Assembly: GCA_904420055.1 (NCBI GenBank)
Contig: CAJFTV010000011.1
Span: 1 to 17,553 of the forward strand
From: Candidatus Alloscillospira gallinarum
Lineage (GTDB): Bacteria; Bacillota; Clostridia; Oscillospirales; Oscillospiraceae
DNA length: 17,553 nt
Direction of reading: 5' to 3'
The stretch's first letter is position 1. Each line of letters begins with the position of its first letter. Below the pieces are notes generated by a model. The model made no database searches. It had not been told where the DNA came from and worked only from the letters and a program-made list of their open reading frames with translations. A program made the position numbers and the translations under genes. Positions 6,934 to 14,856 of this stretch are shown here, in pieces.

Positions 6934-7386
6934 ATGAGCAAGCTGACAGATACAGTGGCGGAGCTGGCAGTGCCGGTAATAGAAAAGCAGGGGTGTACCC
7001 TGTGGGACGTGGAATACGTGAAGGAAGCGGGTACCTGGTACCTCCGCGTATACATTGACCACCCGGACGGCGTGTCGATTGACCAGTGCGAGGCGGTGAG
7101 TCGGGAGCTTGACGCCATAATTGATGAGCGGGATTTAATCCCCGGCGCATACACGTTTGAGGTGTCCTCTGCCGGTGCGGAGCGGAGCCTGAAGCGCCCG
7201 GGAGACTTTGAACAGTTCATGGGCCATCTGGTGGAGGTAAAGCTCTATCAGGGGGTAGGAGGCAGAAAGGAATTTCTGGGAAACCTCACGGGGTATGATA
7301 ATGGAGACGTTACAATAGACGTGTCAGGCAGCAAAATGGAGTTTAAAAAGAGCCAGGTGGCAAATGTGCGCCTGCGCATAGGATAA
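6934..7386 (+). CDS. rimP: Ribosome maturation factor RimP
   Basis: Binds the 30S subunit during late maturation. The 150-residue length is normal. The N-terminal alpha/beta domain runs from about 1 to 80 with GCTLWDVEYVKE (20-31) and YLRVYIDHPDGVSIDQC, followed by the family signature YTFEVSSAGAERSLKRPGDF in mid-protein. The C-terminal SH3-like domain (about 85-150) contains EFLGNLTGY and ends KKSQVANVRLRI. The start ATG at 6934 has a near-consensus AAGGCGGT (6917-6924) ten bases upstream. It is the first gene of a nine-gene operon and lies after the leader terminator at 6855-6881. nusA follows after 33 bases, the standard Firmicutes order. Confidence 0.97.
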   Translation: MSKLTDTVAELAVPVIEKQGCTLWDVEYVKEAGTWYLRVYIDHPDGVSIDQCEAVSRELDAIIDERDLIPGAYTFEVSSAGAERSLKRPGDFEQFMGHLVEVKLYQGVGGRKEFLGNLTGYDNGDVTIDVSGSKMEFKKSQVANVRLRIG

Positions 7387-7419
7387 AGACATAATGTCAG
7401 AATTGGAGGATAAAAGGCA

Positions 7420-8472
7420 GTGAATGCGGAATTTTTTGAGGCTATAGCGGACATCGAGAGAGAAAAAGGCATACCTCAGCAGTACATGCTTGAGAAGATT
7501 GAGCAAGCGCTTTTGGCGGCGCTCAGAAAAGACAATCCCGGTGCTGCGGAAAACGCAAGGGTGGACGTTGACCCGGTAAAAAAGAAGATTGACATGTACA
7601 TTCAAAAAACCGTAGTGGAAGAGGTGGAGGACCCGGATATTGAGATTGCCGAGTCCGACGCGAAGAAGATTTCTCCCCGCTATCAGGTGGGCGACACGGT
7701 GAACTTCCCCGTTGAAACTAAAAAATTCGGCCGTATTGCGGCGCAGGCTGCAAAGCAGGTTATTATACAGGGCATAAGAGAAGCGGAGCGCAGTATAGTA
7801 TATGATGTATTTACCTCAAAGGAACATGAAATTTTAACAGGCGTCGTCACGAGGATTGACCCGAGAAACGGAAATGTCTCAATACAGATAAGCTCCAACT
7901 CGGAGTATACCGAGGCGATGCTGGCCGCAAACGAGCGGATTCCCACTGAGGAACTGAGCGAGGGAGACAGGATTAAGGTGTACGTGGTAGAGGTGCGCAA
8001 GTCCACCCGCGGGCCCCAGGTCCTCATATCCAGAACTCACCCGGGCCTTGTAAAACGTCTGTTTGAGCTTGAGGTGCCTGAGATTTTTGACGGCACTGTG
8101 GAAATTAAAAGCATAGCCAGAGAGGCGGGCAGCAGGACAAAAATTGCCGTGTATTCCAATAACCCGGAGGTTGACCCCATAGGCGCCTGTGTAGGCCCCA
8201 AGGGCGGCAGGGTAGCCACTATTGTAGACGAGCTCCGCGGAGAGAAGATTGACATAGCAAGATACAGCGACACTCCGGAGGACTATATTGCCTCAGCCCT
8301 CGCCCCGTCTGATGTTGTCAGCGTCACGATGCTGGAGGACGGTAAGAGCTGCCGTGTAATCGTGCCGGACAGCCAGCTCTCCCTTGCAATCGGCAAAGAG
8401 GGGCAGAATGTGAGACTGGCCGCGCGGCTTACTGGTTATAAAATAGATATAAAGCCGGAGAGCCAGGCGTAA
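7420..8472 (+). CDS. nusA: Transcription termination/antitermination factor NusA
   Basis: Binds RNA polymerase near the RNA exit channel and stimulates pausing and intrinsic termination. 350 residues, the short form without the C-terminal acidic repeats of Proteobacteria. The RNAP-binding N-terminal domain (about 1-125) starts AEFFEAIADIEREKGIPQ. The S1 domain (about 135-200) begins LTGVVTRIDPRNGNVSI. KH1 has GACVGPKGGRVATIVDEL and KH2 has LAIGKEGQNVRLAARLTG near the end. The start is GTG at 7420, with GGAGGA (7405-7410) nine bases upstream; no ATG fits the family start. A structured 97-base gap follows before rnpM, the longest gap in the operon. Autoregulation through the rimP leader is likely by analogy with Bacillus. 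Confidence 0.97.
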   Translation: MNAEFFEAIADIEREKGIPQQYMLEKIEQALLAALRKDNPGAAENARVDVDPVKKKIDMYIQKTVVEEVEDPDIEIAESDAKKISPRYQVGDTVNFPVETKKFGRIAAQAAKQVIIQGIREAERSIVYDVFTSKEHEILTGVVTRIDPRNGNVSIQISSNSEYTEAMLAANERIPTEELSEGDRIKVYVVEVRKSTRGPQVLISRTHPGLVKRLFELEVPEIFDGTVEIKSIAREAGSRTKIAVYSNNPEVDPIGACVGPKGGRVATIVDELRGEKIDIARYSDTPEDYIASALAPSDVVSVTMLEDGKSCRVIVPDSQLSLAIGKEGQNVRLAARLTGYKIDIKPESQA

Positions 8473-8542
8473 GATTTAAAGCGCGGGCTTGGAGCGCATG
8501 GGAATATAGCTTGTAAATCGCCGTGCGTTTTGCCCACAGGCG
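8473..8542 (+). promoter_or_regulatory. Two tandem hairpins between nusA and rnpM
   Basis: The first hairpin pairs GATTTAAAGC (8473-8482) with GCTTGTAAATC (8509-8519), ten pairs with one bulged G. The second pairs CGCCGTG (8519-8525) with CACAGGCG (8535-8542) with one bulged A. Neither has a T-run, so they are not terminators. They fill most of the gap before the rnpM ribosome site (CAGGAGG near 8556-8562). Possible roles are RNase processing or a protein binding site; both are guesses. Confidence 0.4.
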
Positions 8543-8569
8543 CGGAAAATAATTTCAGGAGGCAGTCTG

Positions 8570-8839
8570 ATGCAGAAAAAAATACCTTTAAGGCAGTGTC
8601 TCGGCTGCCGTGAGATGAAACCGAAAAGAGAGCTGGTGCGTGTTGTCCGGGCGCCGGACGGAGCAGTTTCCCTGGATTTTAAGGGGAAGAGCCCGGGGCG
8701 TGGCGCGTATGTTTGCCCGAATGAGGAGTGCCTTAAAAAGGCGGTTAAATCCCGGGCGCTTGAGCGTGCGCTGGAGGCACAGATACCTGAGGATATATAT
8801 GAGGGCCTTGCGGGGGTGACGGAAAAGCAGAATGGATAA
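8570..8839 (+). CDS. rnpM: RNase P modulator RnpM (YlxR, DUF448 family)
   Basis: A small basic RNA-binding protein. The Bacillus homologue YlxR has recently been linked to RNase P and renamed RnpM; I rely on family knowledge for that. The 89-residue length is normal. Family signatures are RQCLGCREMKPKRELVRVVR (8-27), with the paired cysteines C10 and C13, DFKGKSPGRGAYVCP (36-50) and NEECLKKAVK. The start ATG at 8570 has a strong CAGGAGG about eight bases upstream. It lies between nusA and the L7Ae-like gene as in most Firmicutes, and its last eight bases overlap the start of the next gene. Confidence 0.95.
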   Translation: MQKKIPLRQCLGCREMKPKRELVRVVRAPDGAVSLDFKGKSPGRGAYVCPNEECLKKAVKSRALERALEAQIPEDIYEGLAGVTEKQNG

Positions 8840-9257
8840 TTGTCTTGGACTTTTAGGCCTTGCAAAAAAAGCCGGCTTCCTTGAAATAGGCGACGATAAG
8901 GTGACTGACGCCGCCGGACTTTCAAAGGCAAGGCTTATAATGTCGGCGTCTGACGCGGGGCCGAATTCTGTAAAAAAGGCGGAGTACCTGGCTGAGGCCG
9001 GGGGCAGCGTTTATATAGTGCTGCCGTATACTAAGGAGGAACTTGGCGCTGCCGTCGGCAGAGGAACGCCGGGGATGCTGGCAATAACCGATGTGGGAAT
9101 GGCCGAGAGCTTTGTGAAGAAGCTCGGCGTTGCCTGCGGAGGATATGAGGAGGCGTTAAAAGCGCTTCAGGTTAAAAAGGCCAGAGCGGAAGAACGCCGC
9201 CGCATACGGGACGGCGAGGGGAAAAATAAAGCCGGTAAGAGGAGGACGAAAAAATGA
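8832..9257 (+). CDS. ylxQ: L7Ae/L30e-family RNA-binding protein YlxQ
   Basis: Members bind kink-turn RNA. Bacterial YlxQ is ribosome-associated, with no well-established essential role. The first 100 or so residues carry the fold, starting LGLLGLAKKAGFLEIGDDKV, with the RNA-contact region LIMSASDAGPNSVKKAEYLA, the strand VYIVLPYTKEELGAAVG and LAITDVGMAESF. The last 30 residues are a charged, disordered tail rich in K, R and E (KARAEERRRIRDGEG then KNKAGKRRTKK), making it longer than the roughly 100-residue Bacillus protein. It overlaps rnpM by eight bases and infB by four (ATGA), which fits coupled translation. Confidence 0.92.
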   Translation: MDNCLGLLGLAKKAGFLEIGDDKVTDAAGLSKARLIMSASDAGPNSVKKAEYLAEAGGSVYIVLPYTKEELGAAVGRGTPGMLAITDVGMAESFVKKLGVACGGYEEALKALQVKKARAEERRRIRDGEGKNKAGKRRTKK

Positions 9258-11575
9258 GTACAATGTTTAAATACAGGGTACATGAGGTTGCAAAAGACTT
9301 TAAGGTACCAACCAAAACTGTTACCGAGATACTGACGGAGTACGCCACTACACCTAAAAATCATATGCAGGCCCTGACTGAGGAGGAGCTTGACCTGGTT
9401 TTTGAATACTTCACTCAGCACAATCAGATGGACAGCATAGAGGAGCTTTTTGCGGGAGATACTGCCAAGCCGGCGGAAAAGAAGGAAGAAAAGGCCGGCA
9501 AGACACCGTCTGCACCTGCGGCAAAAAGCGAGAAGCAGGCGGAAAAGACGGCGGCGCCCCAGAAGAAAGAGGAGAAGCAGTTCCAGCCCAAAAGAGTGCC
9601 GGAAAAGAGAGTTATTGACACCTCAGGCGCCACGATAAACCTGTCAAAGTACGACGAGCACATTGACAGTCTTGTTCCGGAGCGCGCAGAGCGCATGAAG
9701 CGCGGCAAGGAAAAGTTCACCAAAAAGAACCAGAACAGAAACCAGAACAGCATGGCAACGGGAGCCAAGCGCCGCCAGGAGGAGCGGGACAGAATGCAGA
9801 AGCTCCAGCTTGAAATTGCCAAAAAGGCCCCTGTAAAGGTACAGATACCCGACGAAATTGCCGTGGGAGAGCTTGCCTCCCGCATGAAAAAGACGGGCGC
9901 CGAGGTTGTGCGCCAGCTCATTAAAATGGGCGTCATGGCGTCTGTATCAGATGTTATAGACTATGACACCGCGGCGCTTGTGGCGATGGAGCTGGGCTGC
10001 AAGGTGGAGCGCGAGGTGGTTGTGACAATTGAGGAGCAGCTTATAGACGACCACGAGGACACCGCTGAGGAGCTTCAGCCGCGTGCGCCTGTAGTTGTTG
10101 TCATGGGACACGTTGACCACGGAAAGACATCGCTTCTTGACAGGATAAGAAAGGCAAACGTGGTAGCCGGCGAGGCGGGAGGTATTACCCAGCACATAGG
10201 TGCGTACAGGGTGTTTGTAAAAGACAGCCCAATTACCTTCCTTGACACTCCGGGACATGAGGCGTTTACCGCAATGCGCGCCCGCGGCGCCATGGTCACG
10301 GATATTGCAATTCTGATTGTTGCAGCCGACGACGGCATAATGCCCCAGACGGTCGAGTCCATAAACCACGCTAAGGCCGCGGGAATACCGGTTATCGTTG
10401 CCATAAATAAGATAGATGTTCCGGGAGCAAATCCGGAGAAGATAAAGCAGCAGCTCACAGAGTATGAGATGGTGCCGGAGGAGTGGGGAGGAGACACGAT
10501 TGTGTGCCCAATCTCTGCAAAAACCGGTGAGGGGATTGAAAATCTCCTTGAGATGGTAGTGCTCACAGCCGAGATGCAGGAGCTGCGCGCAAACCCCAAC
10601 AGGGCGGCAAAGGGCACTGTTATAGAGGCGCGGCTTGACAAGGGCCGCGGCCCCGTCATGACGGTCCTCGTACAGAACGGAACACTGCACCAGGGCGACA
10701 TTATAATTGCCGGAACAGCCGTGGGGCGTGTCCGCGTTATGACAAATGACAAAGGTGAAAAGGTGTCGGAGGCCGGTCCGTCTGTGCCTGTGGAGATTAC
10801 GGGTATGTCCGAGGTGCCGAATGCGGGAGATACGTTTAACGCCGTAGCTGACGAGCGCATGGCGAGAACACTTGTGGAGCAGAGAAAGCAGGAGAAGAAG
10901 GACGCCAGCGCCCAGAACGTAAAGGTGTCTCTTGAGGACCTGTTCTCACGCATACAGCAGGGCGAGATTAAGGACCTGAATATTATAGTAAAAGCGGACG
11001 TACAGGGCTCTGCCGAGGCCATAAAGCAATCCCTTGAGAAGTTGTCCAACGACGAGGTAAGGGTAAAGGTAATTCACTCCGCCGTGGGTGCTATAAGCGA
11101 GTCCGACGTAATGCTTGCGGCCACAAGCGGCGCGATTATCGTTGGCTTTAATGTCCGTCCGGACAACGCCGCCCGTGACAACGCCGCGAGAAACAATGTG
11201 GATATTCGCATGTACCGTGTCATTTACGACTGCATAAATGAGATAGAGGCGGCAATGAAGGGCATGCTGGCTCCGAAATTCAGAGAGGCGGTTATCGGCC
11301 ATGCCGAGGTGCGCCAGGTTTACAAGGTTTCCCACGTCGGAACAGTCTGCGGCTGTTATGTACAGGACGGCAAGATACAGAGGAACTGCTCTGTCAGGGT
11401 CGTGCGCGACGGAATAGTAGTCCATGAGGGACAGCTTGCCTCCCTGCGCCGCTTTAAGGACGACGTAAAGGAAGTTGCCAGCGGTTATGAGTGCGGTATG
11501 TCGGTGGAGAAATTCAACGACATAAAAGAGGGCGACGTAATCGAGGCATTTGTAATGGAGGAAATAAAAGACTGA
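9254..11575 (+). CDS. infB: Translation initiation factor IF-2
   Basis: GTPase that places fMet-tRNA on the 30S subunit and promotes subunit joining. 773 residues. The first IF2_N-type helical module (about 1-55, YRVHEVAKDFKVPTKTVTEI) is followed by a Lys/Glu/Ala-rich linker (about 70-190) and a second IF2_N module (about 198-250). The G domain has GHVDHGKT (285-292), DTPGHEAF (331-338, with catalytic-type H335), NKID (385-388) and SAK (421-423). Domains II, III and the fMet-binding C-domain, with RDGIVVHEGQLASLRRFKDD, complete the protein. The start at 9254 has GGAGG (9241-9245) eight bases upstream; the ATG at 9263 is too far from it. It overlaps the ylxQ stop as ATGA. No internal start for a short IF-2 isoform is obvious. 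Confidence 0.98.
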   Translation: MSTMFKYRVHEVAKDFKVPTKTVTEILTEYATTPKNHMQALTEEELDLVFEYFTQHNQMDSIEELFAGDTAKPAEKKEEKAGKTPSAPAAKSEKQAEKTAAPQKKEEKQFQPKRVPEKRVIDTSGATINLSKYDEHIDSLVPERAERMKRGKEKFTKKNQNRNQNSMATGAKRRQEERDRMQKLQLEIAKKAPVKVQIPDEIAVGELASRMKKTGAEVVRQLIKMGVMASVSDVIDYDTAALVAMELGCKVEREVVVTIEEQLIDDHEDTAEELQPRAPVVVVMGHVDHGKTSLLDRIRKANVVAGEAGGITQHIGAYRVFVKDSPITFLDTPGHEAFTAMRARGAMVTDIAILIVAADDGIMPQTVESINHAKAAGIPVIVAINKIDVPGANPEKIKQQLTEYEMVPEEWGGDTIVCPISAKTGEGIENLLEMVVLTAEMQELRANPNRAAKGTVIEARLDKGRGPVMTVLVQNGTLHQGDIIIAGTAVGRVRVMTNDKGEKVSEAGPSVPVEITGMSEVPNAGDTFNAVADERMARTLVEQRKQEKKDASAQNVKVSLEDLFSRIQQGEIKDLNIIVKADVQGSAEAIKQSLEKLSNDEVRVKVIHSAVGAISESDVMLAATSGAIIVGFNVRPDNAARDNAARNNVDIRMYRVIYDCINEIEAAMKGMLAPKFREAVIGHAEVRQVYKVSHVGTVCGCYVQDGKIQRNCSVRVVRDGIVVHEGQLASLRRFKDDVKEVASGYECGMSVEKFNDIKEGDVIEAFVMEEIKD

Positions 11576-11597
11576 TTTTATTTGACAGGAGATAATT

Positions 11598-11981
11598 ATG
11601 GCGTCAAACAGAATCCAAAGGATAAATGAAGATGTTCAGCGCTGTCTCTCCGGGCTTATACGTGAGATAAAGGACCCCCGGGTAAATCAGGGAATGATAA
11701 GCATAACCGGTGTAGATGTGACCGGGGATTTGCGCTGGTGCAAGGTATATATAAGCGTTTTAGGCCTTGAGAGCGAAAAGGAGTTTTTAAAGGGACTGCG
11801 CTCCGCCTCGGGCTGGCTGAGGAAGGAGCTGGGCCATGCCCTCAGTCTGCGCTATACGCCCGAACTCGTATTCCAGCTTGACAAGTCCATAGAATATGGC
11901 GCCCATATAAACACGGTTATAAATAAGCTGGATATCGGAGGAGATGAAGCCGATGAAGATGGACATTCGGAAGACAGCTGA
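11598..11981 (+). CDS. rbfA: 30S ribosome-binding factor RbfA
   Basis: A KH-domain protein that binds the immature 30S subunit and helps 16S rRNA 5' end processing, also important in cold adaptation. The 127-residue length is normal. The N-terminal part has NRIQRINEDVQRCLSGLIRE, then IKDPRVNQGMISITGVDVTG, the core strand CKVYISVLG, and HALSLRYTPELVFQLDKSIEYG leading to the final helix. The tail GGDEADEDGHSEDS is acidic. AGGAG six to seven bases before the ATG at 11598 supports the start. It follows infB after 22 bases, and its last codons overlap nrnA by 29 bases. Confidence 0.96.
   Translation: MASNRIQRINEDVQRCLSGLIREIKDPRVNQGMISITGVDVTGDLRWCKVYISVLGLESEKEFLKGLRSASGWLRKELGHALSLRYTPELVFQLDKSIEYGAHINTVINKLDIGGDEADEDGHSEDS
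11937..11943 (+). promoter_or_regulatory. Ribosome binding site deciding the nrnA start
   Basis: GGAGGAG inside the end of rbfA. An ATG touches it directly at 11944, another lies nine bases after it at 11953 and a third at 11959. Normal spacing favours 11953. Confidence 0.7.
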
Positions 11982-12927
11982 ATATCTTAAATCACACGAC
12001 AACTTTCTGATTTTGAACCACCGCCGCCCGGACGGCGACGCCCACGGCTCTGCCGCGGGCCTCTGCCGGGGACTGAGGGCCGCGGGAAAGACGGCGTATG
12101 TGCTTTATAATCCCGACACCACGGAGAAGTACTTAAAATACGTAAAAGAGCTGTGGGCTCCGGAGGGCTTTGTACCGGACACTGTTGTGACGGTGGACAC
12201 CGCGTCTGTACAGATGCTCCAGACAAACGGGGGCATTTATGAGGAAAAGGTTGACCTTGCGGTTGACCATCACCCGTCGAACACCGGGTATGCCGCAAAT
12301 GACTGTATTGACAGCACATGCGCCGCCTGCGGAGAGATAGTTTACGATATTTTAATGGAGCTTAACGGTAGCGTGGACGTGGAAACCGCTGCGGTCTTGT
12401 ACATTGCTGTGTCCACAGACACGGGGTGCTTTGCGTTTGCAAATACCACCGCAAATACTTTTCGTGTGGCCTGGAAGCTTGGTGAAGCCGGCCTTGTCTA
12501 CAGGGAATTAAACCGCGAGATGTTCCGCACGAAAACAAGAAGCCGGTTTGCCTTAGAGAGCCGGGTGATGTCAGGAATAGAGTTTTACTACGGCGGCAAG
12601 GTAGCAATTACGACGATTACCGCTGAAATGATGGACGAGACGGGCTGCACGGAAAACGACATGGACGACATTGCCGCAATTCCCGGCTCGGTGCAGGGAG
12701 TGGAATGCGGCATTACAATGAGGGAGCTTTCCGGCGAGAGGGACTGCAAGATATCTGTGAGAACAAGCCCTAAGGTTGATGCAAATGCCCTGTGCAGGCT
12801 CCTTGGGGGAGGCGGCCACATGATGGCGGCCGGGGCGTCCCCCAAGGGACTTACGCTGGGCGAGATTAAAGAAAAGCTGTTTGAGGGGCTCGACAAGGTC
12901 TTTAACCCGGAGGACAGGCTCAGGTGA
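11953..12927 (+). CDS. nrnA: DHH/DHHA1 bifunctional oligoribonuclease and PAP phosphatase NrnA
   Basis: Degrades short RNA oligonucleotides (nano-RNA) and hydrolyses 3'-phosphoadenosine 5'-phosphate; Mn-dependent and cytoplasmic. 324 residues from the chosen start (three more if the ATG at 11944 is used). The DHH phosphoesterase core has NHRRPDGDAHGS (22-33, D27 and D29 as metal ligands), VTVDTAS, the namesake VDHHPSN near residue 105 and STDTGCFAFANT. The C-terminal DHHA1 domain ends with the substrate-binding GGGGHMMAAGAS near 285. It overlaps rbfA by 29 bases and truB by four (GTGA). Placement between rbfA and truB is the normal Firmicutes order and distinguishes it from other DHH proteins. 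Confidence 0.94.
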   Translation: MKMDIRKTAEYLKSHDNFLILNHRRPDGDAHGSAAGLCRGLRAAGKTAYVLYNPDTTEKYLKYVKELWAPEGFVPDTVVTVDTASVQMLQTNGGIYEEKVDLAVDHHPSNTGYAANDCIDSTCAACGEIVYDILMELNGSVDVETAAVLYIAVSTDTGCFAFANTTANTFRVAWKLGEAGLVYRELNREMFRTKTRSRFALESRVMSGIEFYYGGKVAITTITAEMMDETGCTENDMDDIAAIPGSVQGVECGITMRELSGERDCKISVRTSPKVDANALCRLLGGGGHMMAAGASPKGLTLGEIKEKLFEGLDKVFNPEDRLR

Positions 12928-13796
12928 ACGGCATAATAATAGTGGACAAGCCGGCGGGCTGGACATCTCACGATGTTGTCGGCAAGCTCAGAGGTGTGCT
13001 GCATGAGAGGCGCGTTGGCCACGGAGGAACTCTTGACCCCATGGCAACGGGCGTTTTGGTGGTGTTTGCAGGCCGGGCCACCCGGGCGGCGGAGTTTGCC
13101 GAGAGCAGTGAGAAAGAGTATACAGCCCATTTGAGAACCGGGTTTGAGACAGATACTCAGGATATAACCGGTACGGTGACAAAGCGGTACGACAGGACTG
13201 TGAGTTTAGAGGAACTGAGTGGTGTTCTGCCGGAATTTACCGGCAGAATTTTGCAGGTGCCGCCAATGTATTCCGCCCTTAAGGTGGGGGGCAAAAAGCT
13301 GTATGAGCTGGCCCGCCGCGGGAAAACGGTGGAGCGTGAGCCACGGGAAATAGAGATAAAGTCCATTGAGGTATCCGGCATGGCGGGGGAGGACTTTGTC
13401 CTCAAAATAACCTGCTCCAAGGGTACGTATATAAGGACGCTGTGTGAGGATATTGGCAGGGCCCTCGGCTGCGGAGGCTGTATGTCATATCTCCGCCGCA
13501 CGCGTGTGGGGGAGTTTTCTCTGGACATGTCCCACAGCATTGAGGAGATTGAAGAGCTAGCAGCCAAAGGGCGGACGGAAGAGATTATCGCTGGAGTTGA
13601 TACGCTCTTTGCCCGGTACGATAAGGTTACAGTTTCCGGAAAGAGAGAAAAAATTTGCAGAAACGGCGGAGAATTTTCCATGCCGGAGGCAAAAGATGGA
13701 TTTTGCCGTGTGTACGGTGAAAACGGGGAGTTTATCATGCTGGGGAGTGCAAAAGACGGAAAGATAAAAACGGTTAAAAGTTTTTTTGAGGTTTAG
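12924..13796 (+). CDS. truB: tRNA pseudouridine-55 synthase TruB
   Basis: Converts U55 of the tRNA T-loop to pseudouridine and helps tRNA folding. The 290-residue length is normal. The start is GTG at 12924, overlapping the nrnA stop, and the product opens with the family signature IIIVDKPAGWTSHDVV. The catalytic block GHGGTLDPMATGVLVV carries D38. Further signatures are EKEYTAHLRTGFETDTQDI, PPMYSALKVGGKKLYELAR and the SKGTYIRTLCEDIG segment. A small C-terminal PUA-like region (about 225-290) contains GGEFSMPEA. ribF follows after 11 bases. Confidence 0.97.
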   Translation: MNGIIIVDKPAGWTSHDVVGKLRGVLHERRVGHGGTLDPMATGVLVVFAGRATRAAEFAESSEKEYTAHLRTGFETDTQDITGTVTKRYDRTVSLEELSGVLPEFTGRILQVPPMYSALKVGGKKLYELARRGKTVEREPREIEIKSIEVSGMAGEDFVLKITCSKGTYIRTLCEDIGRALGCGGCMSYLRRTRVGEFSLDMSHSIEEIEELAAKGRTEEIIAGVDTLFARYDKVTVSGKREKICRNGGEFSMPEAKDGFCRVYGENGEFIMLGSAKDGKIKTVKSFFEV

Positions 13797-13807
13797 GATA
13801 AGCTGCA

Positions 13808-14710
13808 ATGGAGAAAAAACATGTAATAGCGCTGGGATTTTTTGACGGTGTGCACCTGGGTCACCGGGCGCTGATGGAAAAGACCCTTGAAATTGCCGAA
13901 AAGTACGACTATATACCGTCGGTTATAACGTTTGACGCGCACCCCCTGTCCCAGGTGACAGGGAAAAATGTGCCTCTTATCAATTCACCGGAGGACCGCG
14001 CGGGGCTTATACGGCGCATGTTTGGCATCTCGGACGTAATACTGCTTCATTTTGACAGCGAGATGGTACACATGCCGTGGGAGGAATTTGCCGACAGGCT
14101 TATAGGGGACTTTAACGCGGGGTATCTCGTCTGCGGCCATGACCACAAGTTCGGATATAAGGGGCTTGGAACGGCGGAAAAACTTGAAGAGCACTGCAAA
14201 AGCCTCGGTATAGGCTGCAGCGTAGTTCCGGCGGTTACGGCTGACGGTGAGCGCATAAGTTCAACCCTTATAAGGAAACTCATTGCCGGGGGGGAGATGG
14301 AGAAGGCGGTGCGGCTTTTGGGCCACCCTCACGTACTGACTGATATTGTCCGCTCTGGACGGAAGCTGGGCAGGACAATCGACTTCCCCACTGTCAATAT
14401 GGAGTTTGGCTCGAATGTGCTTGTGCCGCGGCACGGTGTTTATGCTACAATTGCAACCCTTGAGGACGGAAGCCGGTGGCATGGAGTTACGAATGTGGGA
14501 GTACGGCCGACGGTGGACAACTCCGGGAAAGTGACGGCTGAGACGTATATAATAGGCTATTCAGGCAACCTCTACGGCAGGACAGTGCGGATTGAGTTTT
14601 ACAGGTTCCAGCGTCCTGAGATGAAGTTTAAGGACGTGGGGGAGCTGAAAGACAGAATAGGCCGGGACGCTGAAAACATAAAGGCATACTTCAGAGAAAT
14701 GGGCATGTGA
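13808..14710 (+). CDS. ribF: Bifunctional riboflavin kinase / FAD synthetase
   Basis: Converts riboflavin to FMN and then FAD. 300 residues. The N-terminal nucleotidyltransferase domain (about 1-180) has GFFDGVHLGH (10-19, with the HxGH type nucleotide motif), CGHDHKFGYKGLG and the SSTLIRKLIAGGEMEKA segment. The C-terminal riboflavin kinase domain (about 185-300) has GRTIDFPTVNM in place of the common GRxLGFPTANL, then HGVYAT and GVTNVGVRPTVDN. ATG at 13808 has a weak AGGA site. It is the last gene before the terminator at 14725-14757. rpsO, which often follows ribF in Firmicutes, is absent here. Confidence 0.96.
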   Translation: MEKKHVIALGFFDGVHLGHRALMEKTLEIAEKYDYIPSVITFDAHPLSQVTGKNVPLINSPEDRAGLIRRMFGISDVILLHFDSEMVHMPWEEFADRLIGDFNAGYLVCGHDHKFGYKGLGTAEKLEEHCKSLGIGCSVVPAVTADGERISSTLIRKLIAGGEMEKAVRLLGHPHVLTDIVRSGRKLGRTIDFPTVNMEFGSNVLVPRHGVYATIATLEDGSRWHGVTNVGVRPTVDNSGKVTAETYIIGYSGNLYGRTVRIEFYRFQRPEMKFKDVGELKDRIGRDAENIKAYFREMGM

Positions 14711-14724
14711 CACATGCATGATTG

Positions 14725-14757
14725 AAAGGAGACGCATTAAATGGCGTCTCCTTTTTT
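14725..14757 (+). terminator. Rho-independent terminator of the rimP-ribF operon
   Basis: An 11-pair stem (AAAGGAGACGC with GCGTCTCCTTT), eight-base loop ATTAAATG and a run of six T. It starts 15 bases after the ribF stop. It is a strong classical terminator and separates the housekeeping operon from the ECF module. Confidence 0.95.
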
Positions 14758-14805
14758 GCGCTCGGGGCAGACGGTGAGCGTAATGATTAAAATTTTTATG
14801 TTACT

Positions 14806-14811
14806 GAACTT
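14806..14811 (+). promoter_or_regulatory. GAACTT element, possible ECF -35 site before the sigma gene
   Basis: TGAACTTTT resembles the GAAC-type -35 of many ECF sigma promoters and is the only promoter-like element I see between the terminator and the sigma gene. No clear -10 partner is visible (GTATTA lies about 16 bases on). The same hexamer precedes the second zinc-ribbon gene at 16609-16614. Weak evidence, given for testing. Confidence 0.25.
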
Positions 14812-14856
14812 TTTGCGGCGTTTTTGGGTATTAGTTAAGTGAAAGGGGTGAGGGCG

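Noticed and set aside
6728..7220. Minus-strand open frames opposite rimP
   Set aside because: They are mirror frames of rimP and the promoter region, and their translations look like low-complexity shadow sequence.
8476..8931. 151-codon minus-strand frame opposite rnpM
   Set aside because: It lies over the nusA-rnpM gap and rnpM, which has clear family motifs; the antisense product has none.
9947..11425. Several long minus-strand frames opposite infB
   Set aside because: Long antisense frames are expected in GC-rich third-position coding sequence; infB motifs are intact throughout.
14839..14856. Upstream GTG starts for the sigma gene
   Set aside because: GTG at 14839 and 14848 lie before or inside the AAAGGGGTGA ribosome site, which suits GTG at 14857.
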